64,000 nucleotides of DNA from NCBI GenBank assembly GCA_009731375.1, contig BJOX01000074.1:36349-100348 (forward strand), in the 5' to 3' direction. The notes below the pieces were generated by a model. It searched no databases, was not told the origin of the DNA, and worked only from the letters and a program-made list of their open reading frames with translations. This DNA comes from Paulinella micropora (lineage: Eukaryota; Cercozoa; Imbricatea; Euglyphida). The position numbers and the translations under genes are program-made. Position 1 is the first letter of the stretch. The number at the start of each line of letters is the position of its first letter. Shown here in pieces: positions 24,045 through 34,094 of the stretch.

Positions 24045-24535
24045 TGTATGTATGTATGTATGTATGGATGTATGTATGTATGTATGTATGTATGTATGTA
24101 TGTATGTATGTATGTATGTATGTATGTATGTACATATGTATGAATGTACATTATGTATGTATGTATGTATGTACATATGTATGTATGTATGTATGTACAT
24201 ATGTATAATGTATGTGTGTATGTATGTATGACATATGTATGTATGTACATTGTATGTGTGTACATTGTATGTATGTATGTATGTATGTATGTACAAATTA
24301 TGTGGATTTGTACGTTCACATTGTTTTTGTGATTCTGGAGACGCAGCAAGCAGAGAAGCGTAAGGGGATAAAGACAATCCCAATTGCGTGCTTTGTTATT
24401 TCATGACGATGCAGACGGGGAGAGGAATGGCGAATTTGGTTTTCTGTACCTTTTATTAACGATGAGACGCAACAGCGCAAGAAGAAAAACTCCAACCGAA
24501 AACAGGAGAACTAAGAGTACTAAGAAGACAGACAT
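16698..24535 (-). CDS. ALG11: GDP-Man:Man3GlcNAc2-PP-dolichol alpha-1,2-mannosyltransferase (ALG11), complete, 11 exons
   Basis: ALG11 adds the fourth and fifth mannoses, both alpha-1,2-linked, to the dolichol-linked precursor of N-glycans on the cytosolic face of the ER (known for the family). The exons are 24450-24535, 22602-22902, 21493-21993, 21302-21358, 21185-21251, 20962-21032, 20769-20863, 20630-20716, 20519-20574, 16807-16884 and 16698-16753. They sum to 1455 bases, or 484 aa plus TGA; known homologues are about 490-550 aa. All ten junctions are GT-AG and keep phase. Features: a hydrophobic N-terminal anchor (residues 1-26), [17 protein letters not shown] (39-55), [26 protein letters not shown] and the GT4-type EX7E motif (E380 to E388 in [10 protein letters not shown]), then [12 protein letters not shown]. 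The C-terminal exon reads [11 protein letters not shown] like other ALG11 ends. Confidence 0.95.
16807..16884 (-). CDS. ALG11: ALG11 exon 10
   Basis: 78 bases reading [20 protein letters not shown] then ESFKE. It aligns with the 'RKSARASVSRFSDQEF' region of human ALG11. Donor GGAAG|GTCAGAA. Confidence 0.9.
17061..18172 (-). mobile_element. Tandem tRNA-derived SINE copies in ALG11 intron 9 (with gaps)
   Basis: A body of about 105 bases (plus strand GTGCTTCTCTGTCAATGGCT onward) occurs at about 17061-17165, 17207-17311 and 18076-18172, each followed on its minus-strand 3' side by a (TTA)n or (ATT)n tail. At 17945-18030 the minus strand shows a tRNA-like head: A-box TAGCCCAGTGG and B-box AGTTCGATTCCC about 35 bases apart. 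A variant body lies at 17392-17445. Head, body and (TTA)n tail in this order are what a tRNA SINE should have. Gaps hide the complete unit. Confidence 0.7.
17945..18030 (-). ncRNA. tRNA-like SINE head with RNA polymerase III A and B boxes
   Basis: The minus strand contains GTGATAGCCCAGTGGTCAAG (A-box) and CCAGTTCGATTCCCG (B-box). The acceptor stem does not pair over its full length, so I call it SINE-derived rather than a functional tRNA gene. Confidence 0.6.
18245..19186. repeat. Nested tandem repeats in ALG11 intron 9
   Basis: A unit of about 130-150 bases (CACCAAA..ATCAGCC..AACTCCCTC..GGTGTGCGCAAACG) occurs about three times at 18375-18715. A GC-rich block ending GTCGACAGGGTACGTTCAAT brackets it at 18280-18345 and 18735-18800. 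Downstream a unit of about 180 bases beginning GGAATTTTGGCATTCAGGAC is duplicated (18840-19015 and 19023-19186). No coding content was recognised. Confidence 0.8.
19300..19620. repeat. (CA)n tract with (GC)n core
   Basis: (CA)n with CGCACA variants, then CGCGCG and (GT)n. The CA-to-GT switch forms an inverted repeat. The rest of the ALG11 intron from 19621 to 20518 shows no feature I can name. Confidence 0.9.
20519..20574 (-). CDS. ALG11: ALG11 exon 9
   Basis: 56 bases reading [18 protein letters not shown] after a split Ser codon. Followed by a 3.6-kb intron that holds the SINE array. Confidence 0.9.
20630..20716 (-). CDS. ALG11: ALG11 exon 8
   Basis: 87 bases encoding [19 protein letters not shown] and then GTPTGFLA, the nucleotide-sugar-binding end of the catalytic domain. 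Confidence 0.95.
   Translation of the reverse strand, partial: RDPAGAQLSRAQGRHRGRRSRHTYWLSG
20769..20863 (-). CDS. ALG11: ALG11 exon 7: catalytic EX7E exon
   Basis: 95 bases encoding [19 protein letters not shown] and VVEFMAA, with the EX7E pair of the GT4 family. Donor GG|GTGTGTTG. Confidence 0.95.
20962..21032 (-). CDS. ALG11: ALG11 exon 6
   Basis: 71 bases. With the carried base it reads [20 protein letters not shown] then ARYA. The acceptor TTTGTGCTAG was chosen because it alone keeps phase. Confidence 0.85.
21185..21251 (-). CDS. ALG11: ALG11 exon 5
   Basis: 67 bases reading [19 protein letters not shown] and DAI, matching the KLVLIGG block of the family. Leaves one base of a codon. 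Confidence 0.9.
21302..21358 (-). CDS. ALG11: ALG11 exon 4
   Basis: 57 bases reading [19 protein letters not shown], matching the segment right after FRPEK in the family. Donor AAC|GTAAAC. Confidence 0.9.
21493..21993 (-). CDS. ALG11: ALG11 exon 3
   Basis: 501 bases, phase 0 at both ends. It encodes [51 protein letters not shown] and SLGQFRPEK. Confidence 0.95.
22200..24300. repeat. (TATG)n arrays in ALG11 introns 1 and 2
   Basis: TATG tracts lie at 22385-22560 (intron 2) and 22985-24295 (intron 1), interrupted by exon 2. The intron-1 array is about 1.3 kb and nearly continuous. Confidence 0.9.
22602..22902 (-). CDS. ALG11: ALG11 exon 2: N-terminal GT-B domain
   Basis: Acceptor TTGCGTTTAG, donor CATG|GTGAGA, 301 bases. 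It carries the family signature [21 protein letters not shown] and [14 protein letters not shown]. Confidence 0.95.
24450..24535 (-). CDS. ALG11: ALG11 exon 1: start codon and membrane anchor
   Basis: ATG at 24535-24533 begins [19 protein letters not shown], a single hydrophobic helix followed by RLIVNK. The donor is AAAG|GTACAG. Longer reading upstream is possible, but this ATG puts the helix at the very N-terminus as in the family. Confidence 0.85.
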
Positions 24536-24893
24536 CAGCTGCACGGGGCACGTGCAGGCAAAAAGCTTGTACAGCAAAGCCCTAGTAATAATAGTTACTT
24601 AATGGGAAAAACGGTCTCCTTTACAGAAATATAGAATTCTTGCCCTTTTCGAAGTGGAATAGAAGACAGCTACTGAAAACCACTTGCCGGGAATTGTCGA
24701 TTTGTCACAGGGTCCCTCCCGGGTTTTGTGTTCAGTAGTTCTCTTCTTCTTCGTCACTTGGATGAGTTTCCTTCTTTGTATATGTAGTACTCTTCTTCAA
24801 TTTAACGACAGGTAATTGTTTTGTAGTACTTTTTTACATTTCTCAAAATCTCGACACGCACCTTCAAGTGTGTTATGTAGGTAAGTATGTTTG
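24536..24893. other. Region upstream of the ALG11 start
   Basis: About 360 bases of non-repetitive sequence before the next microsatellite block. It should hold the ALG11 5' UTR and promoter. I could not identify a TATA box or initiator with confidence. Confidence 0.4.
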
Positions 24894-25935
24894 TCATGAT
24901 GAGACTTTGTATGTCATTTCTGTAATGCATGTAATGTATGCAATAGTCTTGCAATGTAATGTATGTAATGTGTAATGTATGTAATGTATGTAATGTAATG
25001 TATGTAATGTATGTAATGTATGTATGTAATGTATGTCATGTATGTAATGTGTGCAATGTAATGCATATAATGTATGTGCAGGTATGTATTTAATGTACGT
25101 AATGTACGTAATGTATGTATGTAATGTATGTAATGTAATGTATGTAATGTATGTAATGTATGTAATGTATGTAATGTATGTAATGTTTGTAATGTTTGTA
25201 TGTAATGTATGTATATGTATGTATATGTAATGTATGTAATGTATGTAAGGTATGTAAGGTATGTAAGGTAATGTATGTAATACATCTTCTAATGTATGTA
25301 ATGTATGTAATGTATCTATGTATGTAATGTTTTCATACATTCATACATACATACATACATTACATTACATTACATCACATTACATTACATTACATTAACA
25401 TTAACATTAACATTAACATTAACATTAACATTAACATTAACATTAGCATTGACATTCACATTCACATTCACACATTCACATTCACATTCACATTCACATT
25501 CATATTCACATTCACATCCACATCCACATCCACACCCACATCACATTCACATTCACATTCACATCCACATCCACATTCACATTCACATTCACATTAACAT
25601 TAACATTAACATTAACATTAACGTTAACATTAACATTAACATTAACATTAACATTAACATTAACGTTAACATTAACGTTAACGTCAACATCAACATCAAC
25701 ATCAACATCAACATCAACATCAACATTAACATTAACATTAACATTAACATTAACATTAACATTAACATTAACATTAACATCAACATCAACATTAACATTA
25801 ACATTACATTACATTGCATTACATTACATTACATACATACATACATACATGCCATGCATGCATACATACATACATACATATGTCATACATACATACATAC
25901 ATACATACATACATACATACATACATGCATACATC
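24894..25935. repeat. (TGTAA)-type pentamers and (CATTAA)/(CATTCA)n hexamers
   Basis: Irregular ATGTATGTA/ATGTA units lie at 24900-25330, (CATTAA)n at 25395-25445, (CATTCA/CATCCA)n at 25450-25590 and (CATTAA/CATCAA)n at 25590-25805, then (CATA)n. The hexamer block is about 400 bases. Confidence 0.9.
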
Positions 25936-26302
25936 ATACTTTTATCCCACAACCCATGCTTCCCCATTTTTCTCACATGTCCCCCTTGATTTTGGACTCA
26001 TGGGGTAGCTGTATTGTCTGATTTGTGCTTTATGGTTTCATTTTCGGTTCCCGCTGTTCTTCTATCGTATGCATCCACTTGACAAGGTCATTTTCATATG
26101 AAAAAGTCCGCCTAAACTCCCTCCTACATACCCTCACCAACATCTACTATCTAAATCTCGGAAATCCACGCGCAAATTTCACGCTTTGTTCCAAAATACA
26201 GGTATTTCATATGCTACATATGAGCACAACTTCAAAGAGCGTCAGCTGTGCGTGTTGTTCTCGTAGAGGGCGGGAGGACTATGTGAGTCACTCCATCTTA
26301 AA
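25936..26302. other. Unique island between microsatellites
   Basis: About 360 bases of ordinary sequence. No exon with usable splice sites was recognised. Confidence 0.4.
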
Positions 26303-26480
26303 ACATACATACATACATACATACATACATACATACATACATACATACATACATGCATACATACATATACATACCACATGCATGCATACATGTCATACAT
26401 ACATACATATGTTATGTATGTATGTATGTATGTATGTTTGTATGTATGTATGTATGTATGTATGTATGTATGCATGTATG

Positions 26481-26513
<33 letters not shown>

Positions 26514-26626
26514 GTATGTATGTATGTGTATGTATGTATGTATGTATGTATGTATGTATGTATGTACGTACGTACGTACGTATGTACGTATGTATGTATG
26601 TATGTATGTATGTATGTATGTATATG

Positions 26627-26658
<32 letters not shown>

Positions 26659-26698
26659 TGTATGTATGCATGTATGTATGTATATGTATGTATGTATG

Positions 26699-26732
<34 letters not shown>

Positions 26733-27871
26733 TGTATGTACGTATGTATGTACGTATGTATGTACGTATGTACGTACGTATGTACGTACGTATGTACGTG
26801 CGTATGTATGTATGTATGTATGTATGTACATGTACATGTACATGTACATACATAAATACATACATACATACATACATACATACATACACACACACACACT
26901 CACACACACACACAAGTCAACACATTTTGCGTAATACATGAGCTGAATGGTTTATTCAGTACATAAACACTAATGTACATCACCTACCACCTAACTAACT
27001 CCCTACACAAATACACACTACACATACACACTAAATACATTCATACACCCCAACATACACTCATTCCTTCGTTCATACTTAATCCAAGCACACATGCATA
27101 CATACATACATGCATACATACATAACATACATACATAACATACATAACATACATAACATGCATAACATACATAACATGCATAACATACATAACATGCATA
27201 ACATACATAACATACATACATTACATACATTACATACATTGCATTCCATACATTCCATACATTCCATACATTCCATACATACCATACATAACATACATTC
27301 CATACACAACATACACAACATACATTACATACATTACATACATTACGTTACGCACATTACATGACATTATATGACATTATATGAAATTACATGACATACA
27401 TGACATGCATGACATACATGACATTACATGACATGCATGACATACATGACATACATGACATACATGACATACATGACATTACATGACATGCATGACATAC
27501 ATAACATACATGACATGCATGACATACATTACAGACGTTGCAGACATTACAGACATTACAGACATTACATGCATGCATGTCTGTATGTATGTATGTATGT
27601 ATGTATGTATGTATGTATGAATGTATGTATGTATGTATGTATGTATGTATGAATGTATGTATGTATGTATGTATGTGTATGTACGTATGTATGTATGTAT
27701 GTATGTATGTATGTATGTTTGTATGTATATACATGTATACATGTATGTATGTATGTATGTATGTATGTATGTATACATGTATGTATGTATGTATGTATGT
27801 ATGTGTGTGTATGTATGTACGTAAGTATGTAAGTAAGTAAGTATATGTATGTATGTACGTATGTATGTATG

Positions 27872-27903
<32 letters not shown>

Positions 27904-28560
27904 CATGTATGTATGCATGTATGTATGTATGTATGCATGTATGTGTATGTATGTATGTATGTATGTATGCAATGTAATGTAATGTACTGTAATCCAATTT
28001 GATGCAATGCAATGTAATGTAATGTGATGTAATGTAATGTAATGTAATGCCATGCCATGCCATGCCATGCCATGCAATTCAATTCAATGAAATGCAATTC
28101 TGTGCAAGGTAATGTAATGTAATTTAATGTATTGCATGCAATTTAATGCCATGTAATGTAATGTAATGTAATGTAATGTAATATATGTAATGTTATGTAA
28201 TGTAATGCAATATAATGTAATATAATGTAATGTGTAATGTAATGGTAATGGTAATGGTAATGTAATGTCATGTAATGTTATGTAATGTTATGTAATGTTA
28301 TGTAATGTTATGTAATGTTATGTAATGTCACGTTACGTTATGTTATGTATTGTAATGTAATTTTATGTTATGTTATGTTACGTCATGTTATGTTATGTTA
28401 TGTTATGTTATGTTATGTTATATTATATTATGTTATATTATGTTATGAAATGCATGCATGTATGTATGTGTGTTTATGTATGTATGTATGTATGTATGTA
28501 TGTACGTATGTATGTATGTATGTATGTATGTATGTATGTATGTATGCAATATGTATCATG
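26303..28560. repeat. (CATA)/(TATG)/(CATGA)/(TAATG) arrays
   Basis: (CATA) lies at 26303-26370, (TATG)/(TACG) at 26410-26830, (CATAA)/(CATTC) at 27100-27360, (CATGA) at 27370-27560, (TATG) at 27580-27968 and (TAATG/TTATG) pentamers at 27968-28445. A unique strip at about 26900-27100 shows no gene. Confidence 0.9.
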
Positions 28561-28734
28561 TATGACCGAATGAGTAAGTGAGTGTATGTAATGTGTGTAA
28601 AATGTATTCAGGTGCGTATGTAACATGCTTTTGTATAGATAAGTAGCTACAAACCATTCTTCTTTCTGTATAATATTATATATATATGTATCTATATATG
28701 TTTGCATGTTCGCACGTATTCATTCGTTTACTAA

Positions 28735-28960
28735 TATATATACATATATATATATATATACATATATATATACATATATATATATACACACACATATATA
28801 TATGATATATATGATATATATACATATATATATATAATATATATATATATATATAATATATATATATATATTATATATATATATGTATATATATATGTAT
28901 ATATATATACATATATATATATATATGTATATATATATATGTGTGTGTGTGTATGTATGT
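28735..28960. repeat. (TA)n-rich block
   Basis: About 220 bases of TATATA with ACATA and GTATA interruptions, ending in (TATG). Strongly self-complementary. Confidence 0.9.
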
Positions 28961-29166
28961 ATGTATGTATGTATATGTGTTTGTGTGTGCATTTATTTAT
29001 TTACCTGTTTGTTTTTTTGTTTGGTTATTTGGTTGGTTGCTGGTGTTGCTTGTTTTGTTTCGTTCGTTTGTTCAGATTTTGTATTTATCTGAAGTCACAG
29101 AAGTGGTATGTCTTATGCTCATTGCTGTTGGTGTGTGTGGTAGGGCTGCTATTGCGCTGAGGCGGG

Positions 29167-29482
29167 ATGGCTGAGGTGACGCCGGATGGCAAGGCGTTAT
29201 TTGCGGACGAGCACCGGCCACCCTCCACTAAAGTGGACCGCGAAGTAATTACCACCCTCATGTCATGCGTTGCCAGATTGTTGGATGTCTGTGTGTGTGG
29301 GCAGTACTTTCTAGCAGACGCAGGACTCATGGACGCTCTGGACATGTTTCCCTCCACACCAAAAGACCTGGATGATTCTGTGACCAAGATAAGTGACCTC
29401 ACCAAAGGCGACGGTGGAAGACGTCAAGAAGTTGCAACCATGTTATTCAAGGAATATGATGCTGATGAAAAAGGTCAGACGG
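29167..29482 (+). CDS. First exon candidate of an unrecognised gene
   Basis: The ATG at 29167 sits in a good start context (GCGGGATGG) and opens a 122-codon frame beginning MAEVTPDGKALFADEHRPPS and continuing through DALDMFPSTPKDLDDSVTK. A possible donor AAAAG|GTCAGAC follows at 29483; the frame itself stays open to 29532. The amino-acid composition is that of a soluble acidic protein. I do not recognise the family. How it joins the exon at 29710 is unresolved, because direct splicing breaks the frame, so at least one small exon is probably missing. Confidence 0.5.
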
Positions 29483-29709
29483 TGGTCCCATTTGTTTGTG
29501 CCAGGATGGCTGCTCATGCCCAGGCTATTTGAGGCCCGAACAAGCCAGCAAATGTTTAGAGGTCTACCTTCTACATTTTTTCAACGTTTCACTTAATGTC
29601 TGATTTGGTTAGGTTGTCATTAACAGACTCTCGGAGGAGTTACCAAAGGTCGTAAAAGGAAAACTGCTGTGGCTGGTTTGACTTGCGCTGCTGCCTGTAC
29701 ATGATATAG

Positions 29710-29868
29710 GATAAACGACCAAGTCCAAGTGAAGTGGTCAAGTTTGTTGCGGATTCGGCGAAGGAATTCACCAGCCTTGAGGACGGAAGAGTTCATTTGG
29801 CTCAATTCCTGGAAATAGTATCTCTGGAAGTCGACGATGGAGATGAGATGGGCGAAGCAATGAGCTGA
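29710..29868 (+). CDS. Terminal exon candidate of an unrecognised gene
   Basis: After ATGATATAG at 29709 a frame reads DKRPSPSEVVKFVADSAKEF and then TSLEDGRVHLAQFLEIVS and an acidic end, closing with a TGA just before 29870. It is plausible as the 3' exon of the gene that starts at 29167. A 22-base micro-exon around 29628-29649 (LSEELPK) may lie between them. Confidence 0.5.
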   Translation, partial: DKRPSPSEVVKFVADSAKEFTSLEDGRVHLAQFLEIVSLEVDDGDEMGEAMS

Positions 29869-30133
29869 ACCAAAGGTTCAACGAATGATGTAGCATATAT
29901 CATGATACCTCCTGCAAAACGTTGGCATTCGCCTTATTCAGCCTATCAACAAATGTATTAATATTCATCAATATGTAAGTAAAATTCGAGTTCAACCGAA
30001 TGATCACGTGCTGGCCAGTTGGAACTTTGAATATCATTCTAACCCTTCATCTTTTACTCAGGCTGAAGACATACGCTTCCCACTCATCACTTCTAGTTAC
30101 TTATGTTCGCCTACTTACATGCTTAATTTTCAG

Positions 30134-30205
30134 CTCTTCGAAAAGCAAGCGTTCTCCACTGCAAGTATTGAAAGTCGTTCGGTAGCAGCGGAACTTCAAG
30201 AAGTG
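30134..30205 (+). CDS. Exon LFEKQAF..ELQEV with strong splice sites
   Basis: Acceptor TTAATTTTCAG, 24 codons (LFEKQAFSTASIESRSVAAE then LQEV), donor GTG|GTAAGTTT. It is related to the exon at 1267-1299 in both coding and acceptor sequence. The retrotransposon inserted 180 bases downstream, within what would be its intron. The gene is not recognised. Confidence 0.5.
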
Positions 30206-30386
30206 GTAAGTTTTTCCACAATCAACTCAGACTTTTAATAATATAACTTAATACTTGCCTTTCCGAGTCGTAGAGATGAGTGGGAAGCATAAGACAGCCT
30301 GAGAGAACGGAACTGAGTGGTGTTTCTGTTGGAACTATAATCTTTATTAATAGTTGAGGACCGGCCGTATCAGAGTAACGGTGTCG

Positions 30387-30623
30387 TGTATGCATCACCC
30401 CCCGGATAGCCGGTAAAAAATACCTTTTCCTGGTGACAGGTGCACCAGCTTGTTTTTCAGTATTATTTGTCCGGATTGGACCTGATGCCATTTTATTCCT
30501 GGTCTGTTGCCGTTTTCCTTTTTGGCTTCACTGAGCTAATACAACGAGACATCATTCTCATTCTTGAGGACTGTGTTTGGTTGTATTACCGACTTTTTAC
30601 GAGCTATCGTTGGGGGCATTACA
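30387..30623 (+). repeat. 5' LTR
   Basis: TGTATGCATCACCCC to GGGGGCATTACA. It differs from the 3' LTR at the sixth base (T against G) and once more near 30541 (AATACAAC against AATATAAC). Confidence 0.95.
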
Positions 30624-30625
30624 TT

Positions 30626-30640
30626 TGGAGTCCACATCAC
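30626..30640 (+). other. Primer binding site candidate
   Basis: TGGAGTCCACATCAC starts two bases after the 5' LTR and begins with TGG, complementary to a tRNA CCA end. The related leader at 41330 has TGGAGTCACC. I cannot assign the tRNA. Confidence 0.5.
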
Positions 30641-31409
30641 TAGGGTGATTTCTTTCTGCTTTGCCACACAGGCAACAGAGTGAATTTTCACTGACCTGTC
30701 TCACACGGGGACGTCAGACGAAAACAAATACTCCAACACAGCTCCCTCATAACTCTTTCACAAAACAAATAATTTGATTGGTCTCAAGCAGGTGTCTCGT
30801 ACCCTCTAGCCCAATCAGTATCTGTGTGCTCACAAGGAGACATCAGATACAAACTCTCTGTCGTTCTTGCTGTTCTCACACAGAGACCAAGAAGAAGGAG
30901 GTGGACAGAAGAGTGAAGGAACACACACAAAACACAAACAAGCATAGGGACAGGAGCACAACACTCTACCCTTCTAGTTTGTGCATTTATCTGCATTATC
31001 TCACACATACGTCAGAGTATTTTTGCAAATCTCTGATCGTTTTCTAAAGGTAGGTCTGAGAACCTATCCGACCGACTGTCGACTTCTCAAGGAGAGCTTT
31101 TCTAGCTTCTCTATTACTATCTGTGTGTAGGTCCAAGTGCCTCATACTAGATACAATATAGAAAAGAAGGAGGAGAAAGTAATCTGAGTAAGGAGAACAA
31201 GAAATCGGAGAAAGTCTCAAAGACTATTTTTCTCAAACAAAAACAAACATACAAACAGTGTTTCATAGAGGACAGGGAATCTTATCCTACCCTCTCTATT
31301 AGTTTCTCTCTTCACTAGTCAATCGACTGAAGGAGGAACAGAACACAAACGAACAAAAACCAAACATAGGAGCTGACACTGTCCTCCTGTTGATCACTAC
31401 TACGACATC

Positions 31410-34091
31410 ATGTCGACAGAGACCGCCGAAGTGAGTGAATTCTCGGAGGCAGATCAAAGAAGAGAAGAAGAAGAAGCAGGAGGAGGAGGAGGAGGAGGAG
31501 GATTGAATGAAGGAGGAGGAGGAGATGAAGGAGTAGGAGGAGGAGTAGAAGAGGGCTGGGATGATGAAGGAAGATATGGAGGAGACGAAGATGAAGGAGG
31601 ATTTGAACAAGAAGAGACGGGAGGAGGAGGAGCATATGGTAATCCCTTACCACCTGCCTACACGGGAGGAGGAGGACGAAAAATGATCGACTTGATTCAT
31701 AGTGATGGAGAGGAGATCACAGTGGAGGAACAACAGTGGGTGCAAGACCACTATGACCTCACTAAAGAAGAGTTTGATAACAAGATGGGGGTAGAGAAGG
31801 ATACCTATGTGTGGATCCCTCAGGATCAAAGAAGAGAGAAAAGTCGTGCTAAAAAGGATGTCTATATCCTATTATCAAACACAGCACAGCTCCTCGGCAA
31901 ACTGGTCTCTGATCCAGAAGAGAGAAAGAAGATACAGCATATTAAGTTTGGGGACACACACACCCACCTTGAATTACTCGATGCTATCTTTGGGGTGTAC
32001 ACTCAAACCCTGATTTGGGAACGTACATACGGCCCACGATGTGAGGGTTACCTCCAGTACACAAACCCAAGAGCAACGGCCAGATTCCTCGCGACTGGTC
32101 AGGAGGCAGTCGATGTAACAAAAATGAAGACCAATCTGGGTTCGAAAAACTCGAGTGGCATATTTCATTTTTTTACAATGGAAATAAAGGCCTTGGAGGA
32201 GGGGAAGGCAGAGATGGAAAAAAGCATTAAGGCAGCAGGAGAAACTCATCCTGTGATTGATGAGTTAGAGAAGACCGACAGAGTTCTGACCAAGATCAGA
32301 CTGTTGATGGGTGCGTTACTGCACAAGGAGGCATGGAAGAGATGGATTCCTACCAAGGATCACTCTGTCCTTAAATCACTTAGTAACGCACCACCGGTCG
32401 CCAACAAAGCAGGTGTTGACCAATATGTGGAGAAATATAATTTTCTCAGATCTGCTTCTGAATTGGTGGCCTTTATCACTCATGCTCAAAAGCTGGTGAT
32501 ATCTGAGAAGAAGAAGGCGAAAGAGAATGAGGAGTTCGAGAAGACGATGAGACTGGAAAGAATGAAAGCAAAAGTGAGTGGTGCAAAGACACACCCTCCG
32601 ACATATTTGACCCCACCAGCTCCTGCCCCACCAGCCCCTGCACCCTCGGGCTCAACTACGGTGGTGGTCACAAACACGGAGAAGAAGGACAGACAGAACA
32701 TCATAAATGCCTTCAAGGGGAAGAAAGGAGGAGTGGCAAGTCTCATGCTATATGCCAAGACGAGCTCAGACAAAGACTCTGATGCTTCGCTTTTGAGCAA
32801 GCTCAAAGAGATCAATGCCTGCATGAAGGCTTTTCCTTGCGACGAAACGCAGGAATACGAGGCCCTTGTTACTGTTTTTGACCAATCTCTAGTCTCGGAG
32901 GGATTTGATCTGACACAGTACAAGTTTTTGAGAAAGAAGGAGGAGATTAAGAGAAACAATGCAACAGGCCTAGACGCTCAGTGTGAACTGGCGGTGGCCA
33001 CACTCATTTCATATTTTCAATCTCATGGATACCAGCATCTCTGCACTGGTACTCTCATAGGATTTGAAATCTTTGAGACAGTGGCGATGAGTTTGAGGAG
33101 TGCTGTTGGCTTGGCGGCGACCCTTACGGAGGTAGTTTCCTCCTATGGGCTATTCTATGGCCGCAAGTCGATCATCCTCTATTTCTTTTCGGCGTTACAC
33201 ACAGTTAACCCGAGTAAGCTTACTCAGCTCATACAACAATGCTCGACGTTTAGCTCAGTGAAGTCCAAGAACTTCCTCGAGACACACGTGTTCGAAAATA
33301 CGGTTCAAAGCGTTGCTCCGTCAGCACTGTTTCAAGAAGTGATGAGTGCATGCTCAAACATGGACTCGCTCACGGAGGCACATACGGCACAGGCAGGCGG
33401 TGTACCTGTTGGCGCACAAGCCACGTACACAAACAGAGTTGCCGGTTGGAAGAGACAGAGAGAGCCAGACCTGAAGACCGCATGTTGGAGGTGGTTCGCG
33501 GGCTTGCAGTGTAAGGCACAGATGGAGAACAGAGACTGCTCTTTCAATCATGATAGGCAGAACCCAACAGCAAGGGCAAATTTTCTGAGCAGGACGGAAG
33601 GCAAGGAACCGGGCCTTTTCAATATGCTTCAGATTGCCGCTGTGAACGAAGGTTGGTATGCCAATATGTGTGATGATGAGGAGTTACGAGAGGCAATCAT
33701 TACCTACATGAAGAGGATGAAGGAGAAGAAGGAGGAAAGGGAGAGACAAAAGAACTTAAAGGCCTCTCAAAGAGGACGAGAAGGAGGAGCAGGAGCAGGA
33801 GGACGAGGAGGAGGAGGAGGAGGAGGAGGAGGACGAGGACGAGGAACATGGAGAGGAGCCTCGAGGTGGCAGGGAACCCCTCAGAGAGGAAGAGGAGGAG
33901 GTCGGGGATATACCCCTTATGGAGGGAGAGCTGTTCGAGCTCCAGCCCCCCCACCCAGAGGAGGAGGAGGCTCGTGGGCAAGCTCCAACCCAAATTTCGG
34001 TCGAGCTCAGGCCTACAACACTGCCTCGGAGACCGATACGTCATCCTACCCGGACACTACTCAAGGTAATCGTTTCGAGGTGGTGGAATGA
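31410..34091 (+). CDS. gag: Gag polyprotein of the Ty3/gypsy element, 893 aa
   Basis: Capsid/nucleocapsid precursor. The ATG at 31410 begins MSTETAEVSEFSEAD. Residues 14-75 are acidic and Gly-rich, encoded by GGA/GAA runs. The middle (about 100-650) is helical and capsid-like. In place of the CCHC knuckle usual for gypsy elements there is a CCCH-like cluster at C692, C701, C710 and H714 (C-x8-C-x8-C-x3-H). From about 770 the tail is RGG/GR-rich, resembling RNA-binding RGG boxes. The frame ends at TGA 34089-34091, and the pol frame continues without a shift. Length is large for Gag. The assignment rests on position and architecture; the core was not matched to a named family. Confidence 0.85.
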   Translation: MSTETAEVSEFSEADQRREEEEAGGGGGGGGLNEGGGGDEGVGGGVEEGWDDEGRYGGDEDEGGFEQEETGGGGAYGNPLPPAYTGGGGRKMIDLIHSDGEEITVEEQQWVQDHYDLTKEEFDNKMGVEKDTYVWIPQDQRREKSRAKKDVYILLSNTAQLLGKLVSDPEERKKIQHIKFGDTHTHLELLDAIFGVYTQTLIWERTYGPRCEGYLQYTNPRATARFLATGQEAVDVTKMKTNLGSKNSSGIFHFFTMEIKALEEGKAEMEKSIKAAGETHPVIDELEKTDRVLTKIRLLMGALLHKEAWKRWIPTKDHSVLKSLSNAPPVANKAGVDQYVEKYNFLRSASELVAFITHAQKLVISEKKKAKENEEFEKTMRLERMKAKVSGAKTHPPTYLTPPAPAPPAPAPSGSTTVVVTNTEKKDRQNIINAFKGKKGGVASLMLYAKTSSDKDSDASLLSKLKEINACMKAFPCDETQEYEALVTVFDQSLVSEGFDLTQYKFLRKKEEIKRNNATGLDAQCELAVATLISYFQSHGYQHLCTGTLIGFEIFETVAMSLRSAVGLAATLTEVVSSYGLFYGRKSIILYFFSALHTVNPSKLTQLIQQCSTFSSVKSKNFLETHVFENTVQSVAPSALFQEVMSACSNMDSLTEAHTAQAGGVPVGAQATYTNRVAGWKRQREPDLKTACWRWFAGLQCKAQMENRDCSFNHDRQNPTARANFLSRTEGKEPGLFNMLQIAAVNEGWYANMCDDEELREAIITYMKRMKEKKEERERQKNLKASQRGREGGAGAGGRGGGGGGGGGRGRGTWRGASRWQGTPQRGRGGGRGYTPYGGRAVRAPAPPPRGGGGSWASSNPNFGRAQAYNTASETDTSSYPDTTQGNRFEVVE

Positions 34092-34094
34092 CTG
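34089..34094 (+). other. In-frame UGA between gag and pol (candidate readthrough site)
   Basis: GAA-TGA-CTG: gag and pol share one frame with exactly one stop between them, and UGA-C is the leakiest stop context known in eukaryotes. No frameshift is needed. Confidence 0.6.

Noticed and set aside
25395-25805. Telomere-like repeats from the (CATTAA)n/(CATTCA)n hexamers
   Set aside because: The unit is not a known telomeric repeat, it varies freely, and it is followed by other microsatellites and genes.
34089-34091. UGA read as a sense codon by an alternative genetic code
   Set aside because: ALG11 ends with TGA exactly where the family ends, and other candidate exons also close with TGA, so the standard code is simpler.
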